Positions 26,203 through 34,590 of a stretch of 64,000 nt of DNA are shown here, piece by piece (the stretch's first letter is position 1; every line of letters starts with the position of its first letter). The DNA is taken from NCBI RefSeq assembly GCF_016031635.1, contig NZ_JACEGD010000030.1:117505-181504 (forward strand), in the 5' to 3' direction. This DNA comes from Bradyrhizobium diversitatis (GTDB taxonomy: Bacteria; Pseudomonadota; Alphaproteobacteria; Rhizobiales; Xanthobacteraceae). A program made the translations under genes and the position numbers. The notes below the pieces were generated by a model that saw only the letters and a list, made by a program, of their open reading frames with translations, was not told where the DNA came from and made no database searches.

Positions 26203-26216
26203 TTGATTTTGCTCAA
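26203..26216. promoter_or_regulatory. FixK/Fnr-type site upstream of the FixK-like gene
   Basis: TTGATTTTGCTCAA matches TTGA-N6-TCAA and lies 68 nt upstream of the regulator ATG at 26134. The rest of the 276-nt gap up to 26410 holds no gene I can support. Confidence 0.72.
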
Positions 26217-26409
26217 CTCAAAGCGGTGGCTACGTCATTGCCGGGCGAGCGAGGACGGGCACCAGGAGGTTCGAAAGGCTACGTGCTCCTCTGCGCCAAC
26301 ATGGCGGGAAGTTTGTGCAATTTGGGCCCTAAGCCCTTTTTGTATAAGTCAGCGGTCGCGCCATGTCGGTCGGCATCAAGCCGCCCAGGGCCTTGTCGAC
26401 GGGTTTGGC

Positions 26410-26757
26410 TCATTTCGCCCTGCGACGTGACGGCGCAGGCGGCGGCACATAGCGCTGCCAGATGGTCCCGTTGTCGAACTGGATCGTCATGCCGCCGGGC
26501 GTATAGACAGCGCTTATGTCGTAAGCATCGATCCAGATGCGGCTCGCTGGCGAGAACCAGTCCGGCCATGCGCGCGACGGCACGCCGGCCTCGGTGGTGA
26601 GATTGAGCTCGGGTCCGTTCTGCGTAACGTGGGCCGGCAAGTTACCACGGCACATCTGGACGCACGTGTAAGTGCCGGTAAGGTCAACCGATTGAGCGAG
26701 CGCCGCGCCGGACGACAGCGCAGCAGCCATGCCAGTGACCATCAATAGCCGTTTCAT
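26410..26757 (-). CDS. Small exported protein (115 aa)
   Basis: The signal peptide is MKRLLMVTGMAAALSSGAAL, cleaved after ALAQ. The mature part starts VDLTGTYTCVQMCRGNLPAH, a small beta-type protein with a likely Cys-Cys disulfide. It continues with WFSPASRIWIDAYDISAVYT and ends in a Pro/Arg tail. Proteins starting with DLTGTYxCVxxC are frequent and uncharacterised in rhizobia. An exact FixK-type site lies 72 nt upstream. Confidence 0.7.
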   Translation of the reverse strand: MKRLLMVTGMAAALSSGAALAQSVDLTGTYTCVQMCRGNLPAHVTQNGPELNLTTEAGVPSRAWPDWFSPASRIWIDAYDISAVYTPGGMTIQFDNGTIWQRYVPPPAPSRRRAK

Positions 26758-26829
26758 ACCTCATCTCCCTGCATACGATTGCTCCCGATGAGAAGCAGAC
26801 TTCAATATCCAGCGCCATGGGTGATGTGG

Positions 26830-26843
26830 TTGATCCGCGTCAA
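26830..26843. promoter_or_regulatory. FixK/Fnr-type site upstream of 26757
   Basis: TTGATCCGCGTCAA matches TTGA-N6-TCAA and lies 72 nt upstream of the ATG at 26757, between that gene and the end of the receiver gene at 26886. Confidence 0.72.
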
Positions 26844-26885
26844 CGGTTACCCCCAACACGGGATGACGAGGCAAACCGCTGGCCG

Positions 26886-27260
26886 CTAGTTTGCCGTCGA
26901 CCAGGCGCGATGGATGGGGTCGATCAACGCCTTTGCCGCGAACGGCTTGGTCAGATAGGCAATACATCCGGACTCGATTGCGGCCGTGCGATTCAAATGG
27001 CTGTCGTTGCCGGTGATATAGATGACCGGTGCCGCAACGCCATGCTCAGCAAGCCTGCGACGCAACTCAATTCCAGAGGCATCGTCCAGATTGATGTCGA
27101 TGATGATGCATGCTGCCTCGCCGCAGTCGCCATGGTCGAGCAGCGCATGTGCCGAGTCGAACAGCAGCGCAGTGAAGCCGTGCGCGCGCAGAAGGCGCTT
27201 GATGCTCATGCGCATCGACGCGTCGTCGTCGACGACAAGAACAGGTTTGCACGAGGACAA
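26886..27260 (-). CDS. Single-domain response regulator (receiver only, 124 aa)
   Basis: The receiver domain starts KPVLVVDDDASMRMSIKRLL; the phospho-acceptor Asp is in ACIIIDINLDDASGIEL, with the Thr/Lys pair in VIYITGN and YLTKPFAAKALI. There is no output domain. A TTG start at 27260 is chosen because GGAAGGA lies about 10 nt upstream and it places the domain at the N-terminus; the longer frame to 27428 has no ribosome-binding site. It follows the FixJ-like gene by about 176 nt. It may act as a phosphate sink or a partner for an orphan kinase such as the one at 14136. Confidence 0.78.
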   Translation of the reverse strand: MSSCKPVLVVDDDASMRMSIKRLLRAHGFTALLFDSAHALLDHGDCGEAACIIIDINLDDASGIELRRRLAEHGVAAPVIYITGNDSHLNRTAAIESGCIAYLTKPFAAKALIDPIHRAWSTAN

Positions 27261-27436
27261 GTTCGGCGGTCCTTCCAAGTATTGGCTGGCGTCAGTTTGC
27301 CGGACGATTTGGATCAGTCGGACAACAAGCCCGACTACAGCCCGCGCATCCGGACTACAGCATACCCTTGCCGAGCTTTGAAATAGTCCTTGTGTGCAGG
27401 TTGCTTGACGGAGACCCGCCGGAACCACAGGCGTCG

Positions 27437-28069
27437 TCAGCCGGGCCGTTTGGCTTCGGGATCCAGTACGCCTAGCCGCTCCGCCATCGACACAAGTTCC
27501 GCGAGAGACTGCACCTGCATTTTCTCCATCACCTGATGGCGATGGGCCTTTACGGTGCGTTCAGCGGTGCCGAGTTCGTGGGCAATCTGCTTGTTGATCT
27601 TGCCGCGCACGATCAATTCGAACACCTGGCGTTCGCGCGGCGTCAGTGACTTCAGCCGCATCTGGAGCAAACCGAGCTTTGTGCGCTGGATGTGGTCGGC
27701 CTGCTGGCTGATCAAGGCACGCGCGAGCGCATCGAGCAGCTGTTCCGACGAGACGGGCTTGGTGAGAAAATCTTCGGCTCCGGCCTTGATGGCGCGCACG
27801 GTCGTCGCCGTATCTGCGTAGCCTGTCACGAACACGATCGGGAGCGTGGACCCGAGCCCGGCGAGGTGGCTCTGTAGCTGAGGACCGGAGAACCCGGGTA
27901 TCTGCACGTCGAGCAAGATGCATCCGGGGCCATCACCGCCCGGCAGCCGCTCGAGCAGATCCTGGGCCGATGAATAGGTGGCGACCTCATAACCAGCGAG
28001 CTTCAGCCGGCGCTCGACGGCCGTGCGGAAGGAGGCGTCGTCGTCCACCACGTGAACCAAGCCGGGCAT
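27437..28069 (-). CDS. FixJ-type response regulator (210 aa)
   Basis: The ATG at 28069 has a perfect AGGAGG two to eight nt upstream. Residues 1-120 form the receiver (VHVVDDDASFRTAVERRLKL, phospho-Asp in CILLDVQIPGFSG, FVTGYADTATTVRAIKAGAE, FLTKPV). Residues of about 140-200 form a LuxR/FixJ helix-turn-helix (LTPRERQVFELIVRGKINKQ, ELGTAERTVKAHRHQVMEKM). In rhizobia FixJ activates fixK under low oxygen. Here the gene lies between two FixK-like genes, but no FixL-type sensor is adjacent. No TTGA-N6-TCAA site is upstream. Confidence 0.9.
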   Translation of the reverse strand: MPGLVHVVDDDASFRTAVERRLKLAGYEVATYSSAQDLLERLPGGDGPGCILLDVQIPGFSGPQLQSHLAGLGSTLPIVFVTGYADTATTVRAIKAGAEDFLTKPVSSEQLLDALARALISQQADHIQRTKLGLLQMRLKSLTPRERQVFELIVRGKINKQIAHELGTAERTVKAHRHQVMEKMQVQSLAELVSMAERLGVLDPEAKRPG

Positions 28070-28312
28070 TTGACCTCCTGGAGGGTCCCGCAACCTTCAA
28101 ATGCGCAACAAAAGCAACCAAAGAAAAAACGCGCCTGAGGCGATTCACGTCGAGCAAGGTATTCGGCCCTGCCCCTTGGTACAATGACCTGAGAGGCAAT
28201 GGCTTATAACACGGCCTTCATCGTACACCAATCGCCCGGGAAACAGCGAGGCGCTCCCGGCAGCGAAATAATCTCAGCGACGAACCAGCTCAGCGTCCAG
28301 AGGAGGCGGTCC

Positions 28313-28996
28313 ATGTTTGTGCGCATCGCAACAGAACGGTCCCCGCGCCCCAATTCCCTCCGTGACTTCGGAATGACCTGCAGTTCGAACACGATCGTCA
28401 GTCTAAGCGAATTCACTTACAAGAAGGGCACTGAAGTCTACGGGGAGAAAGAGCCGGCAGAGTACGTCTATCAGGTCAAGGTTGGTGCAGTGCGAAGTTA
28501 CAAGCTGCTGACCGACGGCCGGCGTCAGATCGGCGCGTTTCATCTCCCGGGCGACATTTTCGGCCTCGAGAATGACGGAGCTCATCGCTTCACGGCGGAA
28601 GCCATCATCGACACCACCGTTCACCTCATCAAGCGGCAAAGTCTCGAAATGGTGGCGAAGAGCGACGTCATGGTCGCCAAGAACCTGTTTCGCATGACCA
28701 CCGCCAATCTCCATCATGCCGAGGACCACATGCTGCTCCTGGGCCGCAAGACATCGCTTGAGCGGGTTGCAGCCTTCTTGCTCGAGATGGACAAGCGCCT
28801 GACCGCCGCGGGCGTCATCGCGCTGCCGATGTCGCGGCGCGACATCGCCGATTACCTCGGCCTGACGCTGGAGACGGTGTCGCGTGCTTTGTCGCGGCTG
28901 CACGAATTGGGCGTTCTCGGCTTCGTCGGCAATACCCAACGGCAGATCGTGCTGCAAGACCGGGCGAAGCTTGCCAGCCTCGACCTCCAGAGCTGA
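28313..28996 (+). CDS. fixK: Second Crp/Fnr-family regulator, FixK-like (227 aa)
   Basis: The ATG at 28313 follows AGGAGG. The protein parallels the regulator at 25469 along its whole length: YVYQVKVGAVRSYKLLTDGR, GAFHLPGDIFGLENDGAHRF, LLLGRKTSLERVAAFLLEMD and an identical segment ALPMSRRDIADYLGLTLETV-SRALS. The E..SR triad is conserved. One Cys is present (near residue 23), so no Fnr-type cluster. No TTGA-N6-TCAA site is upstream in the 240-nt gap to the divergent FixJ-like gene, suggesting that FixJ-like control feeds in here and this protein then drives the other. Confidence 0.92.
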   Translation: MFVRIATERSPRPNSLRDFGMTCSSNTIVSLSEFTYKKGTEVYGEKEPAEYVYQVKVGAVRSYKLLTDGRRQIGAFHLPGDIFGLENDGAHRFTAEAIIDTTVHLIKRQSLEMVAKSDVMVAKNLFRMTTANLHHAEDHMLLLGRKTSLERVAAFLLEMDKRLTAAGVIALPMSRRDIADYLGLTLETVSRALSRLHELGVLGFVGNTQRQIVLQDRAKLASLDLQS

Positions 28997-29055
28997 AGCC
29001 GCGAGTCGCTAATCGCAACCTACGCCGTGATCATGCAGCCAACTGTACCTGGCGA

Positions 29056-29069
29056 TTGATTTCAATCAA
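29056..29069. promoter_or_regulatory. FixK/Fnr-type site upstream of 29150
   Basis: TTGATTTCAATCAA is an exact TTGA-N6-TCAA site. It lies 80 nt upstream of the small exported protein gene, just after the second FixK-like gene. Confidence 0.75.
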
Positions 29070-29149
29070 CGAAAGACGACGGTTTCACCGTCCAGGTCGC
29101 AAGGTCGGAGTGCTTCGAGCGCGGAGTACGACATTTCAGGGAGGGATTC

Positions 29150-29407
29150 ATGCGGTCGCGCAACTCATGTTCGGCCTCGTTCACGTTGGCCTCCTTGGCC
29201 ATCGGGACAACGGTGGCATTTTCAAGCTTGATGGCGACGACCCGGCCGGCCGGAGCCGTCGTTTACTGCCAGTACGTGGATTATCCGCCGAGCTGCGTCG
29301 CGAGAGTCGGGGTCGTCCTACGGCCGCGCCCGATCGTCCGCGAAGCCGTGCGACCTGGAACCCCGGCGAACCGCGGGGGACCCGTCAATCGAGCTGGCCG
29401 TCGCTAA
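29150..29407 (+). CDS. Small exported basic protein (85 aa)
   Basis: The ATG at 29150 has GGGAGGGA upstream. A signal peptide (SFTLASLAIGTTVAFSSLMA) leads into VVYCQYVDYPPSCVARVGVV with two Cys, and a basic Arg/Pro-rich tail (RPRPIVREAVRPGTPANRGG). It is secreted or periplasmic. Similar short proteins occur, from memory, in many Bradyrhizobium genomes without known function. It is the first gene behind the site at 29056. Confidence 0.7.
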   Translation: MRSRNSCSASFTLASLAIGTTVAFSSLMATTRPAGAVVYCQYVDYPPSCVARVGVVLRPRPIVREAVRPGTPANRGGPVNRAGRR

Positions 29408-29454
29408 AGCCGACCAGTCGTCCTCATTCGCTCGCATCAGGAGCTAGGAACAGA

Positions 29455-29892
29455 TCAGCCGCGAGCCTCGATCGCCGCCAGGTGCTCGACGGTCTTGCGC
29501 AGCACCTCGAACAATACCGCGGTCGACCAGCCGAACAGCAGGATGCCGTTCATCGCAGTCATTGGGCCCAGCAGGCGGCGCGCCTCGACCGGCGTGATGT
29601 CGCCATAGCCGAGCGTGGTGTAGTTGACGAAGGCAAAATAGACCAAGTCACTGCCGGCAGGCGCTACGCCGGCCATCAGGTAAGCCGCCGACCAGACGAC
29701 GCTTTCCAAAGTGTGCGCCACCATCAGAACGGCGGCGGTAGCGACCATCACGGCCATCAGGTGCAGTCTCGGCCATACCGTATGTCGCAGCCCGGCCGAA
29801 CGGGCGATCCCAATCGCGCCGACCATGACCAGCGCGTGGATCATGATGTTCATCAGGCTGACAATGGTGCCAAGCAGGAATTGAAGCACCAT
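29455..29892 (-). CDS. Ion-channel-like protein, two helices and a K+ pore (145 aa)
   Basis: Several hydrophobic segments are present, the last two flanking the selectivity-filter sequence NYTTLGYGD, diagnostic of potassium channels. There is no RCK/TrkA domain; an N-terminal extra pair of helices (IVSLMNIMIHALVMVGAIGI) gives about four segments. The tail EVLRKTVEHLAAIEARG is cytoplasmic. It is the last of a leftward group (33532 to 29455) that includes two hydrolase genes. A role in setting potassium or membrane potential is inferred from the filter. Confidence 0.82.
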   Translation of the reverse strand: MVLQFLLGTIVSLMNIMIHALVMVGAIGIARSAGLRHTVWPRLHLMAVMVATAAVLMVAHTLESVVWSAAYLMAGVAPAGSDLVYFAFVNYTTLGYGDITPVEARRLLGPMTAMNGILLFGWSTAVLFEVLRKTVEHLAAIEARG

Positions 29893-29952
29893 TGTCCCTC
29901 CTCCCCGCGTGCCCGTTCGCCAGGCTTGCCCGCCCGATGGCGTGAGCGCACT

Positions 29953-30129
29953 TCAACCTCGCTTGCCTGGCGTCCGGTCGAGGCGCAGCCGTTGAGTTCT
30001 CATGCGCCTGATCTCTTCTTGAAGCGCCTCGGTCTTTTCATCCTGCCGCTCAGTCCTTGACTTCGTCTGCTCTTCGCCGCGCATCTTGTCGAGCGCCTTC
30101 TCGACGGAAAGCTTTTTGGTTTCAGCCAT
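29953..30129 (-). CDS. Small charged coiled-coil protein (58 aa)
   Basis: MAETKKLSVEKALDKMRGEE is followed by an almost entirely charged helix (RQDEKTEALQEEIRRMRTQR) and a basic end RLDRTPGKRG. No signal or membrane segment is present. It begins at ATG 30129, 23 nt after the stop of the hydrolase gene at 30153, so it is probably in that operon. No family is recognised. Confidence 0.5.
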   Translation of the reverse strand: MAETKKLSVEKALDKMRGEEQTKSRTERQDEKTEALQEEIRRMRTQRLRLDRTPGKRG

Positions 30130-30152
30130 GCGCATACTCCGTTGAACAATTG

Positions 30153-31016
30153 CTAATGCGCCAATCCTCCGAACCAGGCGCCGAAATAGCCGGCATAAAG
30201 CGCCGGCAGCTCCAGATTCATGGAATGACCCATCCGGGGTACGGTCACGAGCCGGCAGTCCGGCATCGCCGCCGCCATGGTCTCAAGGTCCGCCAGCGCT
30301 ATCCACCCGTCCTGCTCGCCCCAGAGCACAAGATGCGGATGCTGGATTTCCGGCATGCGGCGCTCCAGCTCCCGGCTTTCCTTTTCCCGAGTGAGGTTGA
30401 CCGGCGTGCCGATCCAGATGCCCTCGGAGACGCCAAAAGTCTGCTCAATGATGCGATCGAACAGCGCCGGGATCTCGCCGAGGCCCTCGCGGAATCGCGG
30501 GATCGCGTTCGGCACAAGGCTCTCTGGCACGAACAGCGAGGACGCCGCACTGGCCATCACCGTCCGCGTCAGCTGCTTGTTCGTCATCATCGCCTGGAAA
30601 AGGCCGATCTGATCGGCATTGAAGGACATTCCAAGCGGCGTGACCGGGTCGAGCGCAAACACCCGCCCGAACCGCTGCGGCTGCATCAGCAGCATCCGTG
30701 CAGCGATGATGCCGCCGGTCGAGTGGGTCGCGAGATGGCAGAACCCGATGCCCAGCGTATCCAGTGCTGCCAGCATGTCATGCGCATGCTGCTGCATCGA
30801 GTAGTTGATATAGTCGGCCGCAGGTTTCGGCCGATCACTGTCGCCGCAGCCGCGCCAGTCAATTCCGATCACGCGCAGTCCGCTCGGAAACATTGGTGCA
30901 GCGAGCTCGATCCAGTCCTTGCTGGCGAGATTGCCGTGGATGAAGACGACGGTGACGTCGCCTTGGCCCCACTCTCGCCAGCCCAACCGGACCTCACCTG
31001 CCTCAACCGTTGACAT
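30153..31016 (-). CDS. Alpha/beta hydrolase (287 aa)
   Basis: The fold is recognisable from VVFIHGNLASKDWIELAAPM (oxyanion HG), the nucleophile elbow THSTGG, the acid in LVLWGEQDG and the terminal His in RMGHSMNLE. There is no signal peptide. Substrate is unknown; small ester or polyhydroxyalkanoate oligomer hydrolysis would suit the neighbours. It follows the large double hydrolase gene by 8 nt, so both should come from the FixK-type site at 33590. Confidence 0.88.
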   Translation of the reverse strand: MSTVEAGEVRLGWREWGQGDVTVVFIHGNLASKDWIELAAPMFPSGLRVIGIDWRGCGDSDRPKPAADYINYSMQQHAHDMLAALDTLGIGFCHLATHSTGGIIAARMLLMQPQRFGRVFALDPVTPLGMSFNADQIGLFQAMMTNKQLTRTVMASAASSLFVPESLVPNAIPRFREGLGEIPALFDRIIEQTFGVSEGIWIGTPVNLTREKESRELERRMPEIQHPHLVLWGEQDGWIALADLETMAAAMPDCRLVTVPRMGHSMNLELPALYAGYFGAWFGGLAH

Positions 31017-31024
31017 GATCCAGC

Positions 31025-33532
31025 CTACTTGTTCAGGCCGGCGGTCGGTGCAGCGCCGGGTGGCGTCGGCGCCACCGGCAAGGCCGAGACCGCCGAACCT
31101 TTGATCATCCGATCCGTGCTGAGCGGCGACGACGTATCGACCGTTCCCTTGATCACGAAATCCACCACGTCGACCGGGAATTCCACCGGATTGTCGGTGT
31201 GGATGAAGTGACCGGTCTCCGGATAGATCTTGAGGATCGGCCGGTTGCCTGCACTGGTCATGCGCGACATGAACGGCGTGATGACGTCGCGTCCGAGGTC
31301 CGTCAAGCCGTTGAACGCCGGCGTCGGGATGAACGGCTCCTTGTCGCCGAAGGAGATGAAGATCGGCGCCTTGATCTGGGCCACCCGCTGGTAGAGGTTC
31401 TTCGGGTCATCCTGCTGGAGCTCGGACCCTATCGAATAGATGTCGTAGATGAAGACGTTGGCCCATTGCTCGAGCTCCTTCGGGTTGCCCTTGATGAGCC
31501 CGACGCGCTGCTCGGTGTGGAAGCGGGCATATTCGCTATCGTTGTAGAAATAGCCGCTCTTCGCCGCCGACACGGCGTTGGTCTCCGGATCACGTTTCTT
31601 GAAATAGAAGAAGTCGCGGACGCTCTGCTCCGGGCGTCCGATCTCCGCGGCAAGGATGCCGGTCGGCCCCCAGGTTTCCTTCCACTTGTCGAAATCATGA
31701 TCGAACACCTGATCGAACAGGCGCGCCTTCTTGTCCTTGGCGATCGTGATGTCGCGCGGATACTCTTCGAGGCCCGAAGGAGCTTCGAGCGCAAGGCCCA
31801 GGACGGCGTCCGGCCACGTGAGCGCATAGCCCATGACGACCTGGCCGCCAAGCGAATGACCGAGGTAATAGGCCTTCTTGACGCCGAGCTGATTGACCAC
31901 GAGATCGTACACGGCCTCGCGCATGTCCTGCATCGTCCGCGCCGGGCTCTTGTCGAGATTGCCGGGACCGGACATGCCGTAGTGCGGCAGGTCCGGCACG
32001 ATCACGCGCAGGCCGCTACGCAGCGCATACTGCATGACGTTACCGTAGTGCCCGCCGAACGCGCCTTTGCCATGAATGATGACGAGCACCTTTGGATCCT
32101 TCTCGGTGCCGGCGTACTCGTCCATGTAGCCGATCTGCCAGGACGTGCCCCGCTTGTCTTTCGTGGTCGCGTATTTGACCGGATAAGGGTAGGTCACAAA
32201 ATCCTTCCAGAACGACTTGCCCGGGTCGATGCTCGCGGCCACGCCGGGCACGCGATAATTCCTGTCGACGTATTTCTGCGCGCGGTCGAGGCTCGCCACG
32301 TCCTCCATGAAGGCGACGAACTTCGGATCGTGCTTGCGGTGGTTGATGATCGAGAACACGCCGTAATGGGCGACCGGGCTCTCCTCGGAGATCAGCTGGG
32401 CGCCCGGCACGCGATCGACGGCGCGCTCGGCAAGCTTGAAGTTCAGCCAGCCATCGTTGGTGATGTGCATCACCATCGTGCGCGCCTGAATGCGGCCCAG
32501 ATAGGGGTTGACGTTGTGAATCTCACCCACCCTGTTGCGCCAGACGAGATCGACCGCGTCGTAGAGCTTGGCGCGCGTGATCACGCTGCTGGCGGCCTTC
32601 TCGTTCGGCGGATTCCAGTAGAATACTTCCGGCTGCACGGCCGCAAAGCTCTGCGTCGTGCGGAAAGCGAAGTCGTAGCCGGTCAGGCCGAGCACCGACC
32701 AGCCGAAGGCTATGCCGGGAATCGGGTGCTTCTCTTTCGGCAGCTTGTAGTAATCGCCTTTGGTCTGCTGCCACACCGGATCGGCCTCGATCGCGGCGGT
32801 CATGAGTTGGAAGGTCCAGTTGCCGACGGGGTCCTCGGAATCCGACTGGGTGGTGCCACCGATCGGCATCAAGCCGCCCATGAACTCTGGATGCATGACG
32901 CCCCAGACATAGGTCTGCGTGCCTCCCATCGAGACGCCGGTGACCAAGGCAGCGCGGGCGATCTTCAAGCCGTCCCGCAGCATGCGGTAGTTCGCCTGGA
33001 CCATGTCGTAGTAGCTGTATTGCGGAAACTTGATGCCGAGACCATCGGACGGTTTGCTCGCGCCCCAGGTGCCGAGCGGATCGACCATGACGACATAGTA
33101 GCGATTGGTGTCGATCGGCCGGCCCGGCCCGATGATCGGCACGCCACCCGACAAGGCAGCACCCTTGACCCACTGCTCGTACATGTCCGTCGAGTCGCCG
33201 GAATAGTACGAGTTGACGATCACGGCATTGGTGATCTCCCCGGCGGCATTGCGCCGCGGCGTGCCGACGGCGATATAGGCCGAGTGCAGCTTGCCCGCCC
33301 CGAGCGACTCCAGCGTCACGCCGCCTTCGCCGCCATTCTCCCATTTCGACGGATCGGACAGATCGTACTTGCCCCCAAGGCGAAAGTTCGGGATCTCGAC
33401 CGTCTTCTTAAGCTCATCATGCTGCATCTGCGACGAACGGCGGCTGTAGGGCTGCGCGACCGCCAACGCGGTCCCCACCAACAGCAACAGCAGACTCACA
33501 CAGCAATGCCGAATGAAATTCCTTCCGGCCAT
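31025..33532 (-). CDS. Exported fusion of two alpha/beta hydrolase domains (835 aa)
   Basis: A signal peptide (CCVSLLLLLVGTALAVAQ) precedes two hydrolase modules. The first (about 60-400) resembles homoserine acetyltransferase-like proteins, with nucleophile elbow TGVSMGGTQ. The second (about 430-780) is a classic alpha/beta hydrolase: VLVIIHGKGAFGGHYGNVMQ, nucleophile YYLGHSLGGQVVMGY and acid/His segments ending in PETGHFIHTDNP. Two catalytic triads in one exported chain are unusual. The protein should be periplasmic or outside the cell. It is first of a leftward operon and lies 57 nt from a FixK-type site shared with the rightward hydrolase at 33664. Confidence 0.88.
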   Translation of the reverse strand: MAGRNFIRHCCVSLLLLLVGTALAVAQPYSRRSSQMQHDELKKTVEIPNFRLGGKYDLSDPSKWENGGEGGVTLESLGAGKLHSAYIAVGTPRRNAAGEITNAVIVNSYYSGDSTDMYEQWVKGAALSGGVPIIGPGRPIDTNRYYVVMVDPLGTWGASKPSDGLGIKFPQYSYYDMVQANYRMLRDGLKIARAALVTGVSMGGTQTYVWGVMHPEFMGGLMPIGGTTQSDSEDPVGNWTFQLMTAAIEADPVWQQTKGDYYKLPKEKHPIPGIAFGWSVLGLTGYDFAFRTTQSFAAVQPEVFYWNPPNEKAASSVITRAKLYDAVDLVWRNRVGEIHNVNPYLGRIQARTMVMHITNDGWLNFKLAERAVDRVPGAQLISEESPVAHYGVFSIINHRKHDPKFVAFMEDVASLDRAQKYVDRNYRVPGVAASIDPGKSFWKDFVTYPYPVKYATTKDKRGTSWQIGYMDEYAGTEKDPKVLVIIHGKGAFGGHYGNVMQYALRSGLRVIVPDLPHYGMSGPGNLDKSPARTMQDMREAVYDLVVNQLGVKKAYYLGHSLGGQVVMGYALTWPDAVLGLALEAPSGLEEYPRDITIAKDKKARLFDQVFDHDFDKWKETWGPTGILAAEIGRPEQSVRDFFYFKKRDPETNAVSAAKSGYFYNDSEYARFHTEQRVGLIKGNPKELEQWANVFIYDIYSIGSELQQDDPKNLYQRVAQIKAPIFISFGDKEPFIPTPAFNGLTDLGRDVITPFMSRMTSAGNRPILKIYPETGHFIHTDNPVEFPVDVVDFVIKGTVDTSSPLSTDRMIKGSAVSALPVAPTPPGAAPTAGLNK

Positions 33533-33589
33533 GACGGCGTCCTCCTGGCAATTTTGTCAAAAGGCTAGGTACGCGATCGCGGCCGACCC

Positions 33590-33603
33590 TTGATCTAACT
33601 CAA
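33590..33603. promoter_or_regulatory. FixK/Fnr-type site between divergent hydrolase operons
   Basis: TTGATCTAACTCAA matches TTGA-N6-TCAA. It lies 57 nt upstream of the leftward 835-aa gene and 60 nt upstream of the rightward gene at 33664, a nearly symmetric two-way promoter. Confidence 0.76.
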
Positions 33604-33663
33604 TGGATCGCTGTCTTCGTGGACGAGCATTGTGGTTGCCATCCATCTGGTCCGGACCTCGCA

Positions 33664-34590
33664 ATGCCCTTTCTCAGTCACGGCTCGTATCGCATCCGTT
33701 ATGAGCTTGACGGGCCAGCGAACGCTCCGGCCTATGTGCTGGTCAACGGGCTTACACAATATGCCGAGCTCTGGTCCGCGTATCGTGACGCCCTGGTTGC
33801 GCGGCAATTCCGCCTCGCGACGTTCGACCTGCTCGGCCAGGGGGAGTCCGACAAGCCCGCGCTCTTCATCAGCCAGGATGATCAGGTGGCAGCGCTTCAT
33901 CTCCTGGTCGACGAACTCGGCGACGGACCCATTTTTCTCGCCGGTATCAGCTTCGGCGGCCTGATCGCGCTACGCTATGCGATCGAGCACGGCGAGCGGC
34001 TGGCCGGGCTGGCGCCGATGAGCTGCTTCGCGGAGCTTCCGCCGCAACTGTTCCTGCTTGGCAACGCGCTCCGCACCGCGCTGATCCTGGGCGGCACCAG
34101 CTACCTCCAGGATCTGTTGCTGCCGATGAACGTCTCCGATCAATGGCTAGGACCGGTATTGGACAAGCTCGACAGCGTGAAGCGGCAGGGCTGGCTGGTC
34201 AACGACGCCTTCGCGCTGCAAAACCTGATGGAGTCTTTTCTCGACTTCCGGCCGCTGACGTCGCAACTGTCGTCGATCACCCTGCCGACCATGATCCTGA
34301 ACGGCGAGTTCGACTTCCTGACGCCCCGTGCAGTCCATGAGACCCTGCGCGCCGAGATTCCGAACAGCGCGCTCGTGATCATCCAGCGCGCCTATCACGC
34401 CTTCACATTGGAGAAGCCGGCGCTGACCGCGGATTTGCTCGCCCGCTTCGCCGAGGACGTGCTGGCCGGGAGATGGCAAGGCAACAAGGCTGTCTGGATC
34501 GCGCCGGAAGAGGCCGGTGGCGAGCTCATTGCATTTCCTGCCGGCTACGATCATCTGCGTGCCATCCCCGTGCAGGGGCCGGCCACATGA
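33664..34590 (+). CDS. Alpha/beta hydrolase (308 aa)
   Basis: MPFLSHGSYRIRYELDGPAN opens a cytoplasmic hydrolase with the oxyanion region YVLVNGLTQYAELWSAYRDA, nucleophile elbow LAGISFGGLIALRYA, acid in ILNGEFDFLTPRAVH and the terminal His in YHAFTLEKPA. The start at 33664 fits the FixK-type site 60 nt upstream better than the non-ATG frame start at 33619. The next gene overlaps its stop by ATGA. The substrate is unknown. Confidence 0.88.
   Translation: MPFLSHGSYRIRYELDGPANAPAYVLVNGLTQYAELWSAYRDALVARQFRLATFDLLGQGESDKPALFISQDDQVAALHLLVDELGDGPIFLAGISFGGLIALRYAIEHGERLAGLAPMSCFAELPPQLFLLGNALRTALILGGTSYLQDLLLPMNVSDQWLGPVLDKLDSVKRQGWLVNDAFALQNLMESFLDFRPLTSQLSSITLPTMILNGEFDFLTPRAVHETLRAEIPNSALVIIQRAYHAFTLEKPALTADLLARFAEDVLAGRWQGNKAVWIAPEEAGGELIAFPAGYDHLRAIPVQGPAT

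Noticed and set aside
26324..26341. Possible intrinsic terminator (GGGC-CCTAA-GCCC then TTTTT)
   Set aside because: The stem is only four pairs, and no gene end is close enough to use it.
26226..26600. Rightward open frame after the FixK-like gene
   Set aside because: It is antisense to the small exported gene at 26410, with no ribosome-binding site or domain.
31199..33568. 789-aa open frame on the + strand
   Set aside because: It lies antisense to the 835-aa hydrolase, which has a signal peptide and two catalytic motifs. The frame is Arg/Asp/Val-rich with no domain, as expected of an antisense shadow in high-G+C DNA.
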